Shown in pieces: positions 43,137 to 51,199 of a stretch of DNA of 64,000 nt. Position numbers and translations under genes: made by a program. This DNA comes from CAVSRC01 sp963785065 (GTDB lineage Bacteria; Pseudomonadota; Alphaproteobacteria; Rhizobiales; Kaistiaceae). Each line of letters starts with the position of its first letter. Positions within the stretch are counted from its first letter, which is position 1. The stretch is from assembly GCA_963785065.1 (NCBI GenBank), contig CAWATX010000004.1, forward strand, positions 186,001 to 250,000, read 5' to 3'. The notes beneath the pieces were generated by a model. It made no database searches, was not told the DNA's origin, and worked only from the letters and a program-made list of their open reading frames with translations.

Positions 43137-44257
43137 CCATCGTCATCGTGACCGGGGCACTGGCGCCCTACACACACCTGCTCTACGAAGCGCTCGGCGA
43201 TGTTGTCGGCGGGTCTCTGCATGTGCTTACCTGCACGTCGCGCGAGACAACGCGGCTGTGGCAAATCCCGCCGGCGCGCACCTACCATCACGAGGTCCTG
43301 CCCGGCATCCGGGTAAAACGCAGCCTGATCAGCACGATCTATTTGAATCCGGCGGTCGTCTGGCGCCTGATCGCGCTCAGGCCGAGCCTGGTGATCGTCA
43401 GCGATTTCTCGCCGACCTCGCTCCTGGCGGTGCTTACCGCGCGCTGGCTGGGCGTGCCCGTCGGCGTCACGACCGACGGCGTGCCGGCCACCGACCCCGG
43501 CAGCCATTCGGCGCTCCACCGTTTTGCCCGCCGCGCCATCATCTCCCGGTGCGCGTTCGGCATCGGCCCGAGCGATGCCAGCGTGGCGCTGCTCAATTCC
43601 TATGGTCTGGCAGGCGACCGCATCACCCACAGCCACCTCTTTCCTGGTTGGCAGCCCCGGCTGAGCCCGCCTTCCTACGACCAACGGCCGTTCGACCTCC
43701 TGTTCTGCGGCACGCTCGACGAGCCGGTGAAGGGGGCCTTGTTCTTCGCCGACGTGGTCGTGCGCATGGCCGAGCGCGGTCACCATCTTGCCGTGCGGGT
43801 TACCGGCGACGGCGAGGTGCGTGACGAGATGGAACGACGCTTTGCCGCCGCCGGTATCAACGCGCGCTTCGACGGCTTCGTCGATCAATCCGCGCTTGAG
43901 GCGATCTATGGCTCGGCACGGCTGTTCGCCTTCCCCAGCCGCGGCGATGTCTGGGGCATTGTCGTCAACGAGGCGATGCAATGCGGCACGCCGGTGCTGT
44001 GCTCGCCGCACGCCTCTGTCGGCAACGAACTGCTGGTGCCGGTGGGAGCCGGCCGCATTGAGCCGCTGGACGTCGACACGTGGGCCGATGCCATTGCTGC
44101 GATGCTGGACGACAGGGATGCATGGCAGGCGCAGCAAGAGCGCGGCCTGGGCGCGGTCAGTCACTTCGACCCGGCCAGCGCCGTCGACGATTACCGCGCG
44201 GTGTTCGAGCGCTTCGCCGCCGTGCGCGTCGCGGCCGACCAGGCGGAATTCGGCTGA
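43127..44257 (+). CDS. GT-B glycosyltransferase, family 4 (second)
   Basis: The 376-residue protein begins MALTIVIVTGALAPYTHLLYEAL and ends in a GT4 C-terminal domain with LLFCGTLDEPVKGALFF and FAFPSRGDVWGIVVNEAMQCGTPVLCS (EX7E-like region). The start ATG 43127 lies inside the end of the deacetylase gene, preceded by GGGAGCA. It is one of three predicted transferases downstream of the priming enzyme. Donor and acceptor are unknown. Confidence 0.9.
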   Translation: MALTIVIVTGALAPYTHLLYEALGDVVGGSLHVLTCTSRETTRLWQIPPARTYHHEVLPGIRVKRSLISTIYLNPAVVWRLIALRPSLVIVSDFSPTSLLAVLTARWLGVPVGVTTDGVPATDPGSHSALHRFARRAIISRCAFGIGPSDASVALLNSYGLAGDRITHSHLFPGWQPRLSPPSYDQRPFDLLFCGTLDEPVKGALFFADVVVRMAERGHHLAVRVTGDGEVRDEMERRFAAAGINARFDGFVDQSALEAIYGSARLFAFPSRGDVWGIVVNEAMQCGTPVLCSPHASVGNELLVPVGAGRIEPLDVDTWADAIAAMLDDRDAWQAQQERGLGAVSHFDPASAVDDYRAVFERFAAVRVAADQAEFG

Positions 44258-44276
44258 GAGAGAGGCGAACGACAAG

Positions 44277-45347
44277 ATGCAATTGCCCGCTGGACGCCTG
44301 TTCGTTCCCAAGACCAATGCTTCGGCAGAGGCCGCGGCCGCCAGTCCGCGCGACGCCTACGCCATCGTCCGCGTCGAGGAGGAGGCCGTCTGGGAAGCGC
44401 AACTGCTGCTCCATCCGCGCCGCAACATCTTCTGCGCGTGGGGCTGGGGCGACTACAAGGCGCGTCAGGGATGGCGGGTCGAGCGCCTGCTGATCACCGG
44501 CAAGTCCGGCGCCACCATCGGCATGGCGCAGGTGCAGACCCGCACCGTGGCCGGTCGGCGGTTTCACTACATGCACGGCTGTCCGCTGTTCTTCGCCGAC
44601 GACGACACCGTCGTCGAGCGCGGACTGGCGGCGGTGATCGAGCATCTCAAGCCCCGCCGCCTCGACCTGGTGGCGGTCCGCTACGAGCAGTTCGAGCGGC
44701 CGGTGGAGGTGATCGCGCTGCTCGCCAACGGGTTCGACCCGGTGCTTAACCAGGCCAATCACACAACGATCGTCGACCTGGCCGACGGCATCAAGGTGGC
44801 GCGCGGCAGGCTGCGCCGGAACCGGGCCCAGCAGCTCAGGAAGGCGCTCGCCAACCCCGATCTGAGCACGCACATCGTCACCGGTCACGACGAGCGAAGC
44901 GCAACCCTGGATGCCTTCGCCGGCATGTACTCGGCCCTTGCCGTACGCAAGGGATTCACGCAGGCGATCGATGTCAAGGCCTTCCGCGAGACGCTGCTCG
45001 ACGACCCGCGTTTCGTGGTGCTCGAAGTCCGCGACGGCGAACGCATCGCCGCCGTCAGGATCGCCCATGTCGCCGCCGATCGGCTGACCGACCTGTTCGC
45101 CGCCTCCGACGAAGGCGCCCTTGGCAATGGCGTCAATACGCTGGCGGTGTGGCGGTTGATCGAGCACACGGCGGAAAGCGGGCTGCGCTTCTACGACGGC
45201 TGCGGCATCAATGCGCGCGGCAACGCCGGCGTGGTGCGCTTCAAGCGCGGTCTGGGGGGCGACATCGTCCAGTCCGGCCCGCTCTGGCTCTTCGGCCGAA
45301 CGCGACTGCTGCAGATCGCCGTCGGCGCATATCTGGCATTCCGATGA
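44277..45347 (+). CDS. FemAB/GNAT-like acyl- or aminoacyltransferase
   Basis: The 356-residue protein resembles the double-GNAT (FemAB/BioF2-like) proteins common in exopolysaccharide loci. The clearest part is the C-terminal GNAT half: VLEVRDGERIAAVRIAHVAADRLTDLFAAS, then GLRFYDGCGINARGNAGVVRFKRGLGG. It may decorate a sugar or lipid-linked intermediate with an acyl or amino-acid group. The gene ends in an ATGA overlap with the flippase gene. Confidence 0.75.
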   Translation: MQLPAGRLFVPKTNASAEAAAASPRDAYAIVRVEEEAVWEAQLLLHPRRNIFCAWGWGDYKARQGWRVERLLITGKSGATIGMAQVQTRTVAGRRFHYMHGCPLFFADDDTVVERGLAAVIEHLKPRRLDLVAVRYEQFERPVEVIALLANGFDPVLNQANHTTIVDLADGIKVARGRLRRNRAQQLRKALANPDLSTHIVTGHDERSATLDAFAGMYSALAVRKGFTQAIDVKAFRETLLDDPRFVVLEVRDGERIAAVRIAHVAADRLTDLFAASDEGALGNGVNTLAVWRLIEHTAESGLRFYDGCGINARGNAGVVRFKRGLGGDIVQSGPLWLFGRTRLLQIAVGAYLAFR

Positions 45348-46675
45348 CCGTGTCCGCCACCGTCATACCCGACAGGCCAGGCCGCGGCGGACCGGCGCTG
45401 CTGCGCGGCCTGCTCAAACGGCAGACGTTGCTCATGTCGCTGACCGACCAGGCCGTGGTCAGCGGATTCAGCTTCCTTGTCGGCATTGCCACGGCGCGCG
45501 TCGTCGGCATCTCTGAATTCGGCCGCTTCGCCATGGCGCTGGCCTTCGCCGCCTTCCTCCAGGTGCTGCACAATTCCCTGGTTGCCGCACCGATGATGAG
45601 CCTTGCCGGGCGGCGCCTACGGCGCTCGGGCGCGTACTTCTCAGCCGTCCTGCTGATAGCGAGTGTGCTGGCGGCGGTCGGCGGCCTGCTCGCAGCGGCC
45701 GGGCTCATGCTCCTGTTCGTCCTCAGGGATGGCGATTTCCCCTGGGGCTTTGCCGCCATGGCGGGGCTTCTGGCGGCCGTGCAGTGCGTCCAGTTCACCG
45801 TGCGCCGCGCCGCCTTTGCCCAAGGGCTTGGCGGCCGCGCGCTGGCCATGGACCTCGTGCGCGTCACCCTGTTCGTCCTGTCGGTGGCGGTGCTTGTGCA
45901 TATCGGCCGGGGAATCGACGCGACGGCGGTCATTGCGGTGCTCACCGCTTCGTCGCTGCTGGTCACCGTACCGTTTGGTGCGATGCTCCGCCTCGGGCCG
46001 GTGGCGCGCCGCATGCTTTCCGTCACGGCCGGTGTGCACTGGCCGGTGGCGCGCTGGCTGGCGGCGGTTCCGGTCGTCACCATAACCCAGGACATCGTCA
46101 TGCTGGCCGGCATGGGCTTCCTGTTCGGCGATCACGCCGTCGGCGGCGTGCGCGCAGCCCAATACCTTCTCGGTCCGGTTCTGGTCCTCGGCAATGCAAT
46201 GGAGAACCTGATCCCGCTCCGCGCGACTGCGGCGTGGACCGCCGGCGGCGTATCGTCGTTGCGCGACTATCTGTTGCGCGTCGCGGTTCCGCTCGGTCTT
46301 GCCGATGGAGCCGTCCTGTTGTTCTTCGTCGGTCCGGCCGAATTCTGGCTCAACACCATCTTCGGGCCGGCCTTCATCGCCTATGCCGGCGTCCTCAGGG
46401 TGCTGGCAGTCGCCGCGGCCACCGGTCTGGTGTGCAATCACCTGGTCTTCTACTTCCGCGGCGTGCAGGACACCCGGCCGATATTCGGCGCCGAGGCCCT
46501 TGGCGTGATCGTCACGCTGGTGGCGCTTTTCCCGGCCGCATTCCTCCTCGGCCTGATGGGCATCGCGGTCGCGGTACTGGCCGGTCAGGCGGCATCGCTG
46601 TCCCTGCTCGCCCTCGCCGCGGTCCGGCATTATCGCCAGGGGGATCGGCGTGGCGCAGCGTCCCGGCCCGCCTGA
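45344..46675 (+). CDS. Polysaccharide flippase (Wzx/MATE-like)
   Basis: The 443-residue protein is highly hydrophobic with about 12 membrane helices. It starts in the typical manner of the polysaccharide-biosynthesis (PST) family with a helix containing SGFSFLVGIATARVVGISEFGRFAMA. It should move undecaprenyl-linked repeat units across the inner membrane for the polymerase encoded at 34952. It is the last gene of the locus and is convergent with arsC. Family assignment is good, substrate unknown. Confidence 0.87.
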   Translation: MTVSATVIPDRPGRGGPALLRGLLKRQTLLMSLTDQAVVSGFSFLVGIATARVVGISEFGRFAMALAFAAFLQVLHNSLVAAPMMSLAGRRLRRSGAYFSAVLLIASVLAAVGGLLAAAGLMLLFVLRDGDFPWGFAAMAGLLAAVQCVQFTVRRAAFAQGLGGRALAMDLVRVTLFVLSVAVLVHIGRGIDATAVIAVLTASSLLVTVPFGAMLRLGPVARRMLSVTAGVHWPVARWLAAVPVVTITQDIVMLAGMGFLFGDHAVGGVRAAQYLLGPVLVLGNAMENLIPLRATAAWTAGGVSSLRDYLLRVAVPLGLADGAVLLFFVGPAEFWLNTIFGPAFIAYAGVLRVLAVAAATGLVCNHLVFYFRGVQDTRPIFGAEALGVIVTLVALFPAAFLLGLMGIAVAVLAGQAASLSLLALAAVRHYRQGDRRGAASRPA

Positions 46676-46753
46676 TGCCGCAGCCGACGACGGTGGCAAC
46701 CAGCAGCGCCGTGCCCAATGCCGCGACGGTGGCGCGTCGCCGGAGAGACGTGG

Positions 46754-47281
46754 TCAGGCCGGCCGCGCCTTCGCTGCCGTGCTGCCCTCGCTTTCGCCGA
46801 TCGCCTTCAGCCTGACGGTAAGGCTCATCGCGTCGATGCGCGCCAAGGGCAGGCTGATGAAGGCCGATATACGGTTGCGCATGAAGCGGAAGGCGTTGTT
46901 GAAGGCGGCCCGCTTCTCGAAGTCGGGACCGACGACGGTGGCCGGGTCCTCGATGCCCCAATGGGCGGTCATCGGCTGGCCCGGCCAGACCGGGCAGACT
47001 TCTCCTGCGGCATCATCGCAAACGGTGAAGACGAAATCCATTGCCGGGGCGCCGGCGGTGGCAAACTCGTCCCACGACTTGGAGCGCAGACCGTCGACCG
47101 GCAGGCCGTTGCGCTCGATCACGTCGAGCGCCAGCGGGTGGACCGCGCCCTTGGGATGGCTGCCGGCCGAATAGCCGCGAAACCGTCCGCCGCCGAGCTG
47201 GTTGAGGAGAACCTCGCCGAGGATCGAGCGGGCGGAATTTCCAGTGCACAGGAAGAGCACGTTGTAGACACGATCGGTCAT
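46754..47281 (-). CDS. arsC: Arsenate reductase, low-molecular-weight phosphatase type
   Basis: The 175-residue protein has the CX5R-type loop FLCTGNSARS and the later redox-cysteine region (VFTVCDDAAGEVCPVWPG). These are typical of thioredoxin-coupled arsenate reductases that convert arsenate to arsenite in the cytoplasm. The start MTDRVYNVLF at 47281 overlaps the arsR stop (ATGA). A C-terminal extension of some 30 residues is variable. No arsenite exporter gene (arsB or acr3) is seen nearby, so export must be encoded elsewhere. Confidence 0.92.
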   Translation of the reverse strand: MTDRVYNVLFLCTGNSARSILGEVLLNQLGGGRFRGYSAGSHPKGAVHPLALDVIERNGLPVDGLRSKSWDEFATAGAPAMDFVFTVCDDAAGEVCPVWPGQPMTAHWGIEDPATVVGPDFEKRAAFNNAFRFMRNRISAFISLPLARIDAMSLTVRLKAIGESEGSTAAKARPA

Positions 47282-47637
47282 CTGTGGGCGGCCGTCTTCG
47301 CTTGAGGGCTGCAGGGCGTCAGGTCGGCAATCAACGGCTGGCAGACCTCGGGACGCCCGCCGCAGCAGTCCTGCACCAGGAACGTCGTCAGCGCACGGAA
47401 ACGCGCGAGGTCGGCGCGGTAGATGATCGAGCGGCTGTGACGCTCGCCCCAGACGAGGCCACAATTGGCCAGCGTCGACAGATGCGCAGACATGGTGTTC
47501 TGCGGCACGCCGATGGCACGCGCGATCTCGCCGGCGGCAATGCCGTCCGGTTCGGCCGCGACCAGCCGGCGGAAGGTGTCGAGGCGCGTGGCCTGGGCGA
47601 GCGCCGAAAGTGCCGCAATGGCATCCTTTGATTCCAT
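47278..47637 (-). CDS. arsR: ArsR-type metalloregulatory repressor
   Basis: The 119-residue winged-helix protein shows the ArsR recognition helix region (GVPQNTMSAHLSTLANCGLV). It has cysteines near the C-terminus (DCCGG and EVC) that likely bind arsenite, as in the CadC/ArsR variants with C-terminal sites. It should repress its own operon with arsC. AT-rich DNA upstream of its start (47638-47665) is the probable operator. Confidence 0.92.
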   Translation of the reverse strand: MESKDAIAALSALAQATRLDTFRRLVAAEPDGIAAGEIARAIGVPQNTMSAHLSTLANCGLVWGERHSRSIIYRADLARFRALTTFLVQDCCGGRPEVCQPLIADLTPCSPQAKTAAHR

Positions 47638-47746
47638 ATATCCAGAATAACAGATTTAATATGATCCGCAACTGGATGCACCGCAGGGCCGCCTGCCCCG
47701 TGGGCGGCCCGTGCGGCGTGCGTTCGGCAACCGACCCTGAAGTTGG

Positions 47747-48268
47747 CTATTTGGCCGGAGCGAGCGTCCCGTAGGCGACGATCGCCTGGCCGGCGTGTGC
47801 CGCCACCCAGGTCACGACCAGTCCGTTGGTGTCCTTGATGAAGGTCAGGCTGCCGTCGACGCATCCCCGCTTCGTTGCCGGATCGAATTTTCCCTGGGTG
47901 ATGGTCTCGGTGAAGAATTCATAGGTGCCGGAGGTGCCGACGCGGGCGAGCTTGCCGGTGCAGTGATCGTCCGGATAGCTGCTGCTGCCCTTCTTGCCGG
48001 CGATCGTCACCTGGAAGGCGAACGGCCTGGAGCGTCCAACCTGCACCAGCGAGCCGCTCCAGCTCCCGGACCAGGGGCCGGCTTTCTTCGCCGTGGCTTT
48101 CTTCGCCGTGGCTTTGTTCGGCGATGCCTTCATCTGCGGGGCCTTTGGCGTGGCCGCGGGTTGTTGTGTCGCCGCCGCCGGCTGCGGCGCGTCCTGTGCC
48201 AGGGCGGCCGCGGATGTCACGGACACCGCCAGGCCAACTGCGATTGCGACGAGTGCTGCGCGTTTCAT
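47747..48268 (-). CDS. Exported hypothetical protein with Lys/Ala-rich linker
   Basis: I do not recognise a characterised family. The 173-residue product has a signal peptide (MKRAALVAIAVGLAVSVTSAAALA) and an Ala/Pro/Gln-rich then Lys/Ala-rich linker (KATAKKATAKKAG, residues about 48-65). A beta-rich domain with two cysteines that may pair follows (DDHC and RGC). GGAGG seven bases upstream supports the start at 48268. It is likely periplasmic. Confidence 0.75.
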   Translation of the reverse strand: MKRAALVAIAVGLAVSVTSAAALAQDAPQPAAATQQPAATPKAPQMKASPNKATAKKATAKKAGPWSGSWSGSLVQVGRSRPFAFQVTIAGKKGSSSYPDDHCTGKLARVGTSGTYEFFTETITQGKFDPATKRGCVDGSLTFIKDTNGLVVTWVAAHAGQAIVAYGTLAPAK

Positions 48269-48393
48269 AGAGCAAACCTCCGAGCAGCCCTGAGGTTCGC
48301 CAACCTCAGGCGCTTGCTGCCGATTGTGGACGGACATGACTGCAACATGTTTGTAACTCAAGTGTTTCAGGCTAGCCGGCGCACGCCCGCGCT

Positions 48394-49116
48394 TCAGTGG
48401 GGTCCGATGATTCCGGTGTATGGGCGGCGTGGCGGCTCCGGCCGCCAGGGCTTGAGAAGGTCGTTGATGACGTTGGCGCGGAAGACGTGCACCAGCTCGT
48501 AGCCGCTGAGCCACAGCTTGCCCGGCGTCGTCACATAGCCTTCCCCGACCAGCAGGCAGAGGAAATCGTCGGTGACGCCGGCCTCGCGCAGCAGGTCAAG
48601 GTAGCGGTCCGTGTGCGCGAGATTGGGCACGTTCGTCCGCGAGTGGCTGGCGCCATGAAAGAGCCACGTGCTCGAACCGCCGGCATGCCGCTTCTGTCCC
48701 TGCATGAAGATGGCGATACATGCCGAGGCACACAACGCATCGTGGCGCACCAGCGTATCGACGGCTGCCGTCTTGCGGATGCGCTTGAGCACGTCGATGA
48801 GCGCCACGGTCTCCTGCAGCGCGCCGCCGCCGCTGTCGAGATCGACGAGCAGGCGGCGATGTCCGGGGCCGCGTTGCGTCCATATGGCGGCGAGGTCCTT
48901 CGCCATCGGCGCCGCGATGGTCCCCTCCAGACGCACCACCACAAGGTCTGCGGCAATGCTGTCGTTGGTCTCATGGGTGAGGACGATCAGACCGGCATCA
49001 GCCGGCAGAACCAGACACAGGCCGAGCCCGGAAGCCAGCACAATACGCCTTGCGTCGGCCAAACGCGCGGTCGACGAGCCCCCCGTGTCCGGCGTCGAAC
49101 CTGCCACACGGTACAC
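48394..49116 (-). CDS. ClpP/crotonase-fold periplasmic serine protease-like protein
   Basis: The 240-residue product resembles the COG3904-type predicted periplasmic proteins of the ClpP fold. It shows LLVDLDSGGGALQE, the nucleophile region LCASACIAIFMQG and WLFHGASHS with a candidate catalytic histidine. An N-terminal hydrophobic segment (IVLASGLGLCLVLPADAG) is a likely signal or anchor. The start is GTG at 49116, or GTG 49107 which has a better spaced AAGGGG. The substrate is unknown. Confidence 0.75.
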   Translation of the reverse strand: MYRVAGSTPDTGGSSTARLADARRIVLASGLGLCLVLPADAGLIVLTHETNDSIAADLVVVRLEGTIAAPMAKDLAAIWTQRGPGHRRLLVDLDSGGGALQETVALIDVLKRIRKTAAVDTLVRHDALCASACIAIFMQGQKRHAGGSSTWLFHGASHSRTNVPNLAHTDRYLDLLREAGVTDDFLCLLVGEGYVTTPGKLWLSGYELVHVFRANVINDLLKPWRPEPPRRPYTGIIGPH

Positions 49117-49321
49117 CCCCCTTGGTGGGGCCCTCCGTGGCTCATGTTCTGTGCTGGGATGTTACACCGGCCGGCCCGCCCGATCATTGATGTCCGACAA
49201 ATTGCCCTGCGGCGTGCCGCCACCCCCTCGAACGCCTTTCGGTCATCATCGCAGGGTGACAAGGCCAATCATGTGATAATAGACCGCCGCACCGGTGCGT
49301 CCGAATGCCCGCGATCGCGCC

Positions 49322-49333
49322 GAGCAGTTGCTC
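49322..49333. promoter_or_regulatory. Candidate SorC-type operator GAGCA-GT-TGCTC
   Basis: A 12-bp palindrome with 5-bp arms lies 51 bp before the HAD phosphatase start. The same palindrome with other central bases occurs upstream of the sugar-binding-protein gene of this operon (51145-51156 and, with one mismatch, 51164-51175). That makes it the likely site of the SorC-type regulator encoded between them. Confidence 0.6.
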
Positions 49334-49384
49334 TACAGTGGAGCGTATGTTCAAGATGACGGCCCCTCCCGGCCGGAAAGTGTG

Positions 49385-50047
49385 ATGAGCCTGCTGAGCG
49401 ACTTCGATCTGGTGATCTTCGACTGCGACGGCGTCGTGGTGGACAGTGAAGTGCTAAGTTGTGACTGCCTCGTCGACGCTTTCAAGGCCCATGGCATCGC
49501 GTTCACACTTGACGACGTGCTCGAACGTTTCGTCGGCCGCAGCACGGCGACGGTCGTGGCCTATTGGCAGACGGCGCTGGAGCGCGACCCGCCGCCCGAT
49601 TTCTTTGCCAGCTATCGCCGTTGCGTGGCGACGGCCTTCGCCGAGCAGCTCAAGCCCATGCCCTACGCGGGCGAAGTTCTGGCCAGGCTGCCGCTGCCCT
49701 TCTGCCTGGCGTCGTCGAGCGAGTTGGAGCGCATCCGCCAGACCCTTTCGGTCACCCATCTCGACGGTTATTTCGCCGATCGCATCTTCAATGCGGCCAT
49801 GGTCGAGAACGGCAAACCGGCGCCGGATCTCTTCCTGCTCGCTGCGCGCGAGATGAACCACCGACCGCAGCGTGCCCTGGTCGTGGAGGATTCCGAATCC
49901 GGCGTACGTGCCGGCAAGGCCGCAGAGATGACGGTGTGGGGTTTCGTCGGCGGCAGCCACTGCCGCGGCCGCGACGTTGCCGCCCAATTGACCGCGGCCG
50001 GTGCCGACCGCATCTTCGATTCGCTGGGGGAGTTGCTGCCGCAATGA
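49385..50047 (+). CDS. HAD-superfamily sugar phosphatase/phosphomutase-like hydrolase
   Basis: The 220-residue protein is a subfamily I HAD hydrolase. It has motif I FDCDGVVVDSE, motif II LASSSELERIRQ, the lysine in ENGKPAPDLF and motif IV VVEDSESGV. Enzymes of this type in polyol operons remove phosphate from sugar or sugar-alcohol phosphates. It opens a polyol operon and overlaps the regulator gene by 4 bp. Confidence 0.9.
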   Translation: MSLLSDFDLVIFDCDGVVVDSEVLSCDCLVDAFKAHGIAFTLDDVLERFVGRSTATVVAYWQTALERDPPPDFFASYRRCVATAFAEQLKPMPYAGEVLARLPLPFCLASSSELERIRQTLSVTHLDGYFADRIFNAAMVENGKPAPDLFLLAAREMNHRPQRALVVEDSESGVRAGKAAEMTVWGFVGGSHCRGRDVAAQLTAAGADRIFDSLGELLPQ

Positions 50048-51027
50048 CACGCAAGCCGACGCCGGAGGCATCCCGATCGGAAGGCAATGGCCAATCGCGC
50101 CTCGACGACGCGGCGCGGGCGGGATGGCTCTATTACGTCGCTGGCAACACCCAGGACGAGATCGCCCGCAAGCTCAACGTGTCGCGCCCGACGGCCCAGC
50201 GCCTGGTCGCGCTTGCCCTGGCGGAACGGCTGATATCCTTCCGTTTGGAGCACCCGATCGCCGCCTGCATGGCGCTGGCGTCGGCGCTCGCCGAGCGCTA
50301 CCACCTCGGTTTCTGCGAGGTGGCGCCGAGCGATCCGGACTCCGACTCGGTCTTTCTCGGCATCGCCGAACGCACCGCCGTCTTCCTCGAGCAGAAGCTG
50401 AAGACACCCGAGCCGCTGGTCGTGGCGCTCGGAACCGGCCGCACGCTGCGCGCCGCCGTCGAGCGCATGGAGGGCATGAGCTGCCCGCAGCACCGGCTGG
50501 TATCGCTGGTCGGCCACATCGCCATGAGTGGCTCGGCCAGCTTCTACGACGTGCTCGCCCACCTCTCCGACCTCACCCGCGCGCCGCACTACCCGATGCC
50601 GCTGCCGGTGGTGGTTCCCTCGCGCGAACAGCGCGACCAGCTCATGCAGCTCGAACCGGTGTTGCGCGTGCTGGAGCTCGGCGCCTCCGCCGACATCACC
50701 CTGGTCGGCATCGGCCAGATGGACGAAAACGCGCCGGTCTTCGTCGATGGCTTCATCTCCAAGAACGAGCTCAGCGAAATGCGCCGGCTCGGCGCCGTCG
50801 GTGAGGTCACTGGCTGGGCCTATGACGCTTCCGGCCACATCATCAGCGGCGGCTTCAACCAGAGACTGACCAGCGTGCCGCGCATCGTTCCGCCCGAGCA
50901 GCTTGTCGTCGGCGTCGCCCAGGGCACCGGCAAGGTGCTGCCCATCCATGCGGCGCTGCGCGGCCGCATCGTCAACGGCCTCATCACCAACGAGACGACC
51001 GCCCGCTCGCTGCTCGCCCTGGGCTGA
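50044..51027 (+). CDS. SorC/DeoR-type transcriptional regulator of the polyol operon
   Basis: The 327-residue protein has an N-terminal helix-turn-helix (NTQDEIARKLNVSRPTAQRLV). A C-terminal SorC sugar-phosphate-binding domain follows, with ALGTGRTLRAAVERM, LVGHIAMSGSASFYD and VGIGQMDENAPVFVDGFIS. Such proteins respond to phosphorylated sugars and control transport operons. The GAGCA-N2-TGCTC palindromes at both promoters of this cluster are its probable sites, implying autoregulation and control of the transporter genes. Confidence 0.92.
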   Translation: MTRKPTPEASRSEGNGQSRLDDAARAGWLYYVAGNTQDEIARKLNVSRPTAQRLVALALAERLISFRLEHPIAACMALASALAERYHLGFCEVAPSDPDSDSVFLGIAERTAVFLEQKLKTPEPLVVALGTGRTLRAAVERMEGMSCPQHRLVSLVGHIAMSGSASFYDVLAHLSDLTRAPHYPMPLPVVVPSREQRDQLMQLEPVLRVLELGASADITLVGIGQMDENAPVFVDGFISKNELSEMRRLGAVGEVTGWAYDASGHIISGGFNQRLTSVPRIVPPEQLVVGVAQGTGKVLPIHAALRGRIVNGLITNETTARSLLALG

Positions 51028-51143
51028 TCAGCCGGGCGCAACAAGCCCCCTTCCCCTGTTTTTTGCCTCGCGCTGCCGCCCGCTTTCCCACCGGCTGGCG
51101 CTGTCGCGTCTTGCACTCACTTGACGCATTTGTATTTTTGTGG

Positions 51144-51175
51144 TGAGCATATGCTCAGTGTCGTAGCAATTGCTC
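51144..51175. promoter_or_regulatory. Two palindromic operator candidates upstream of smoE
   Basis: TGAGCATATGCTCA (51144-51157) is a perfect 14-bp palindrome, and TAGCAATTGCTC (51164-51175) is a near copy whose centre lies 19 bp away. Both fit the GAGCA-N2-TGCTC pattern. TTGACG at 51121-51126 is a possible -35 element, which would place the sites over or just after the promoter. No convincing -10 is visible. Confidence 0.6.
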
Positions 51176-51199
51176 GCGACACAAATGGGAGGAGACCAT

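Noticed and set aside
47686..47710. GGGCCGCC/GGCGGCCC stem-loop as a terminator for the exported-protein gene ending at 47747
   Set aside because: There is no T-tract on the relevant strand and the position between a gene end and arsR makes other roles equally likely.
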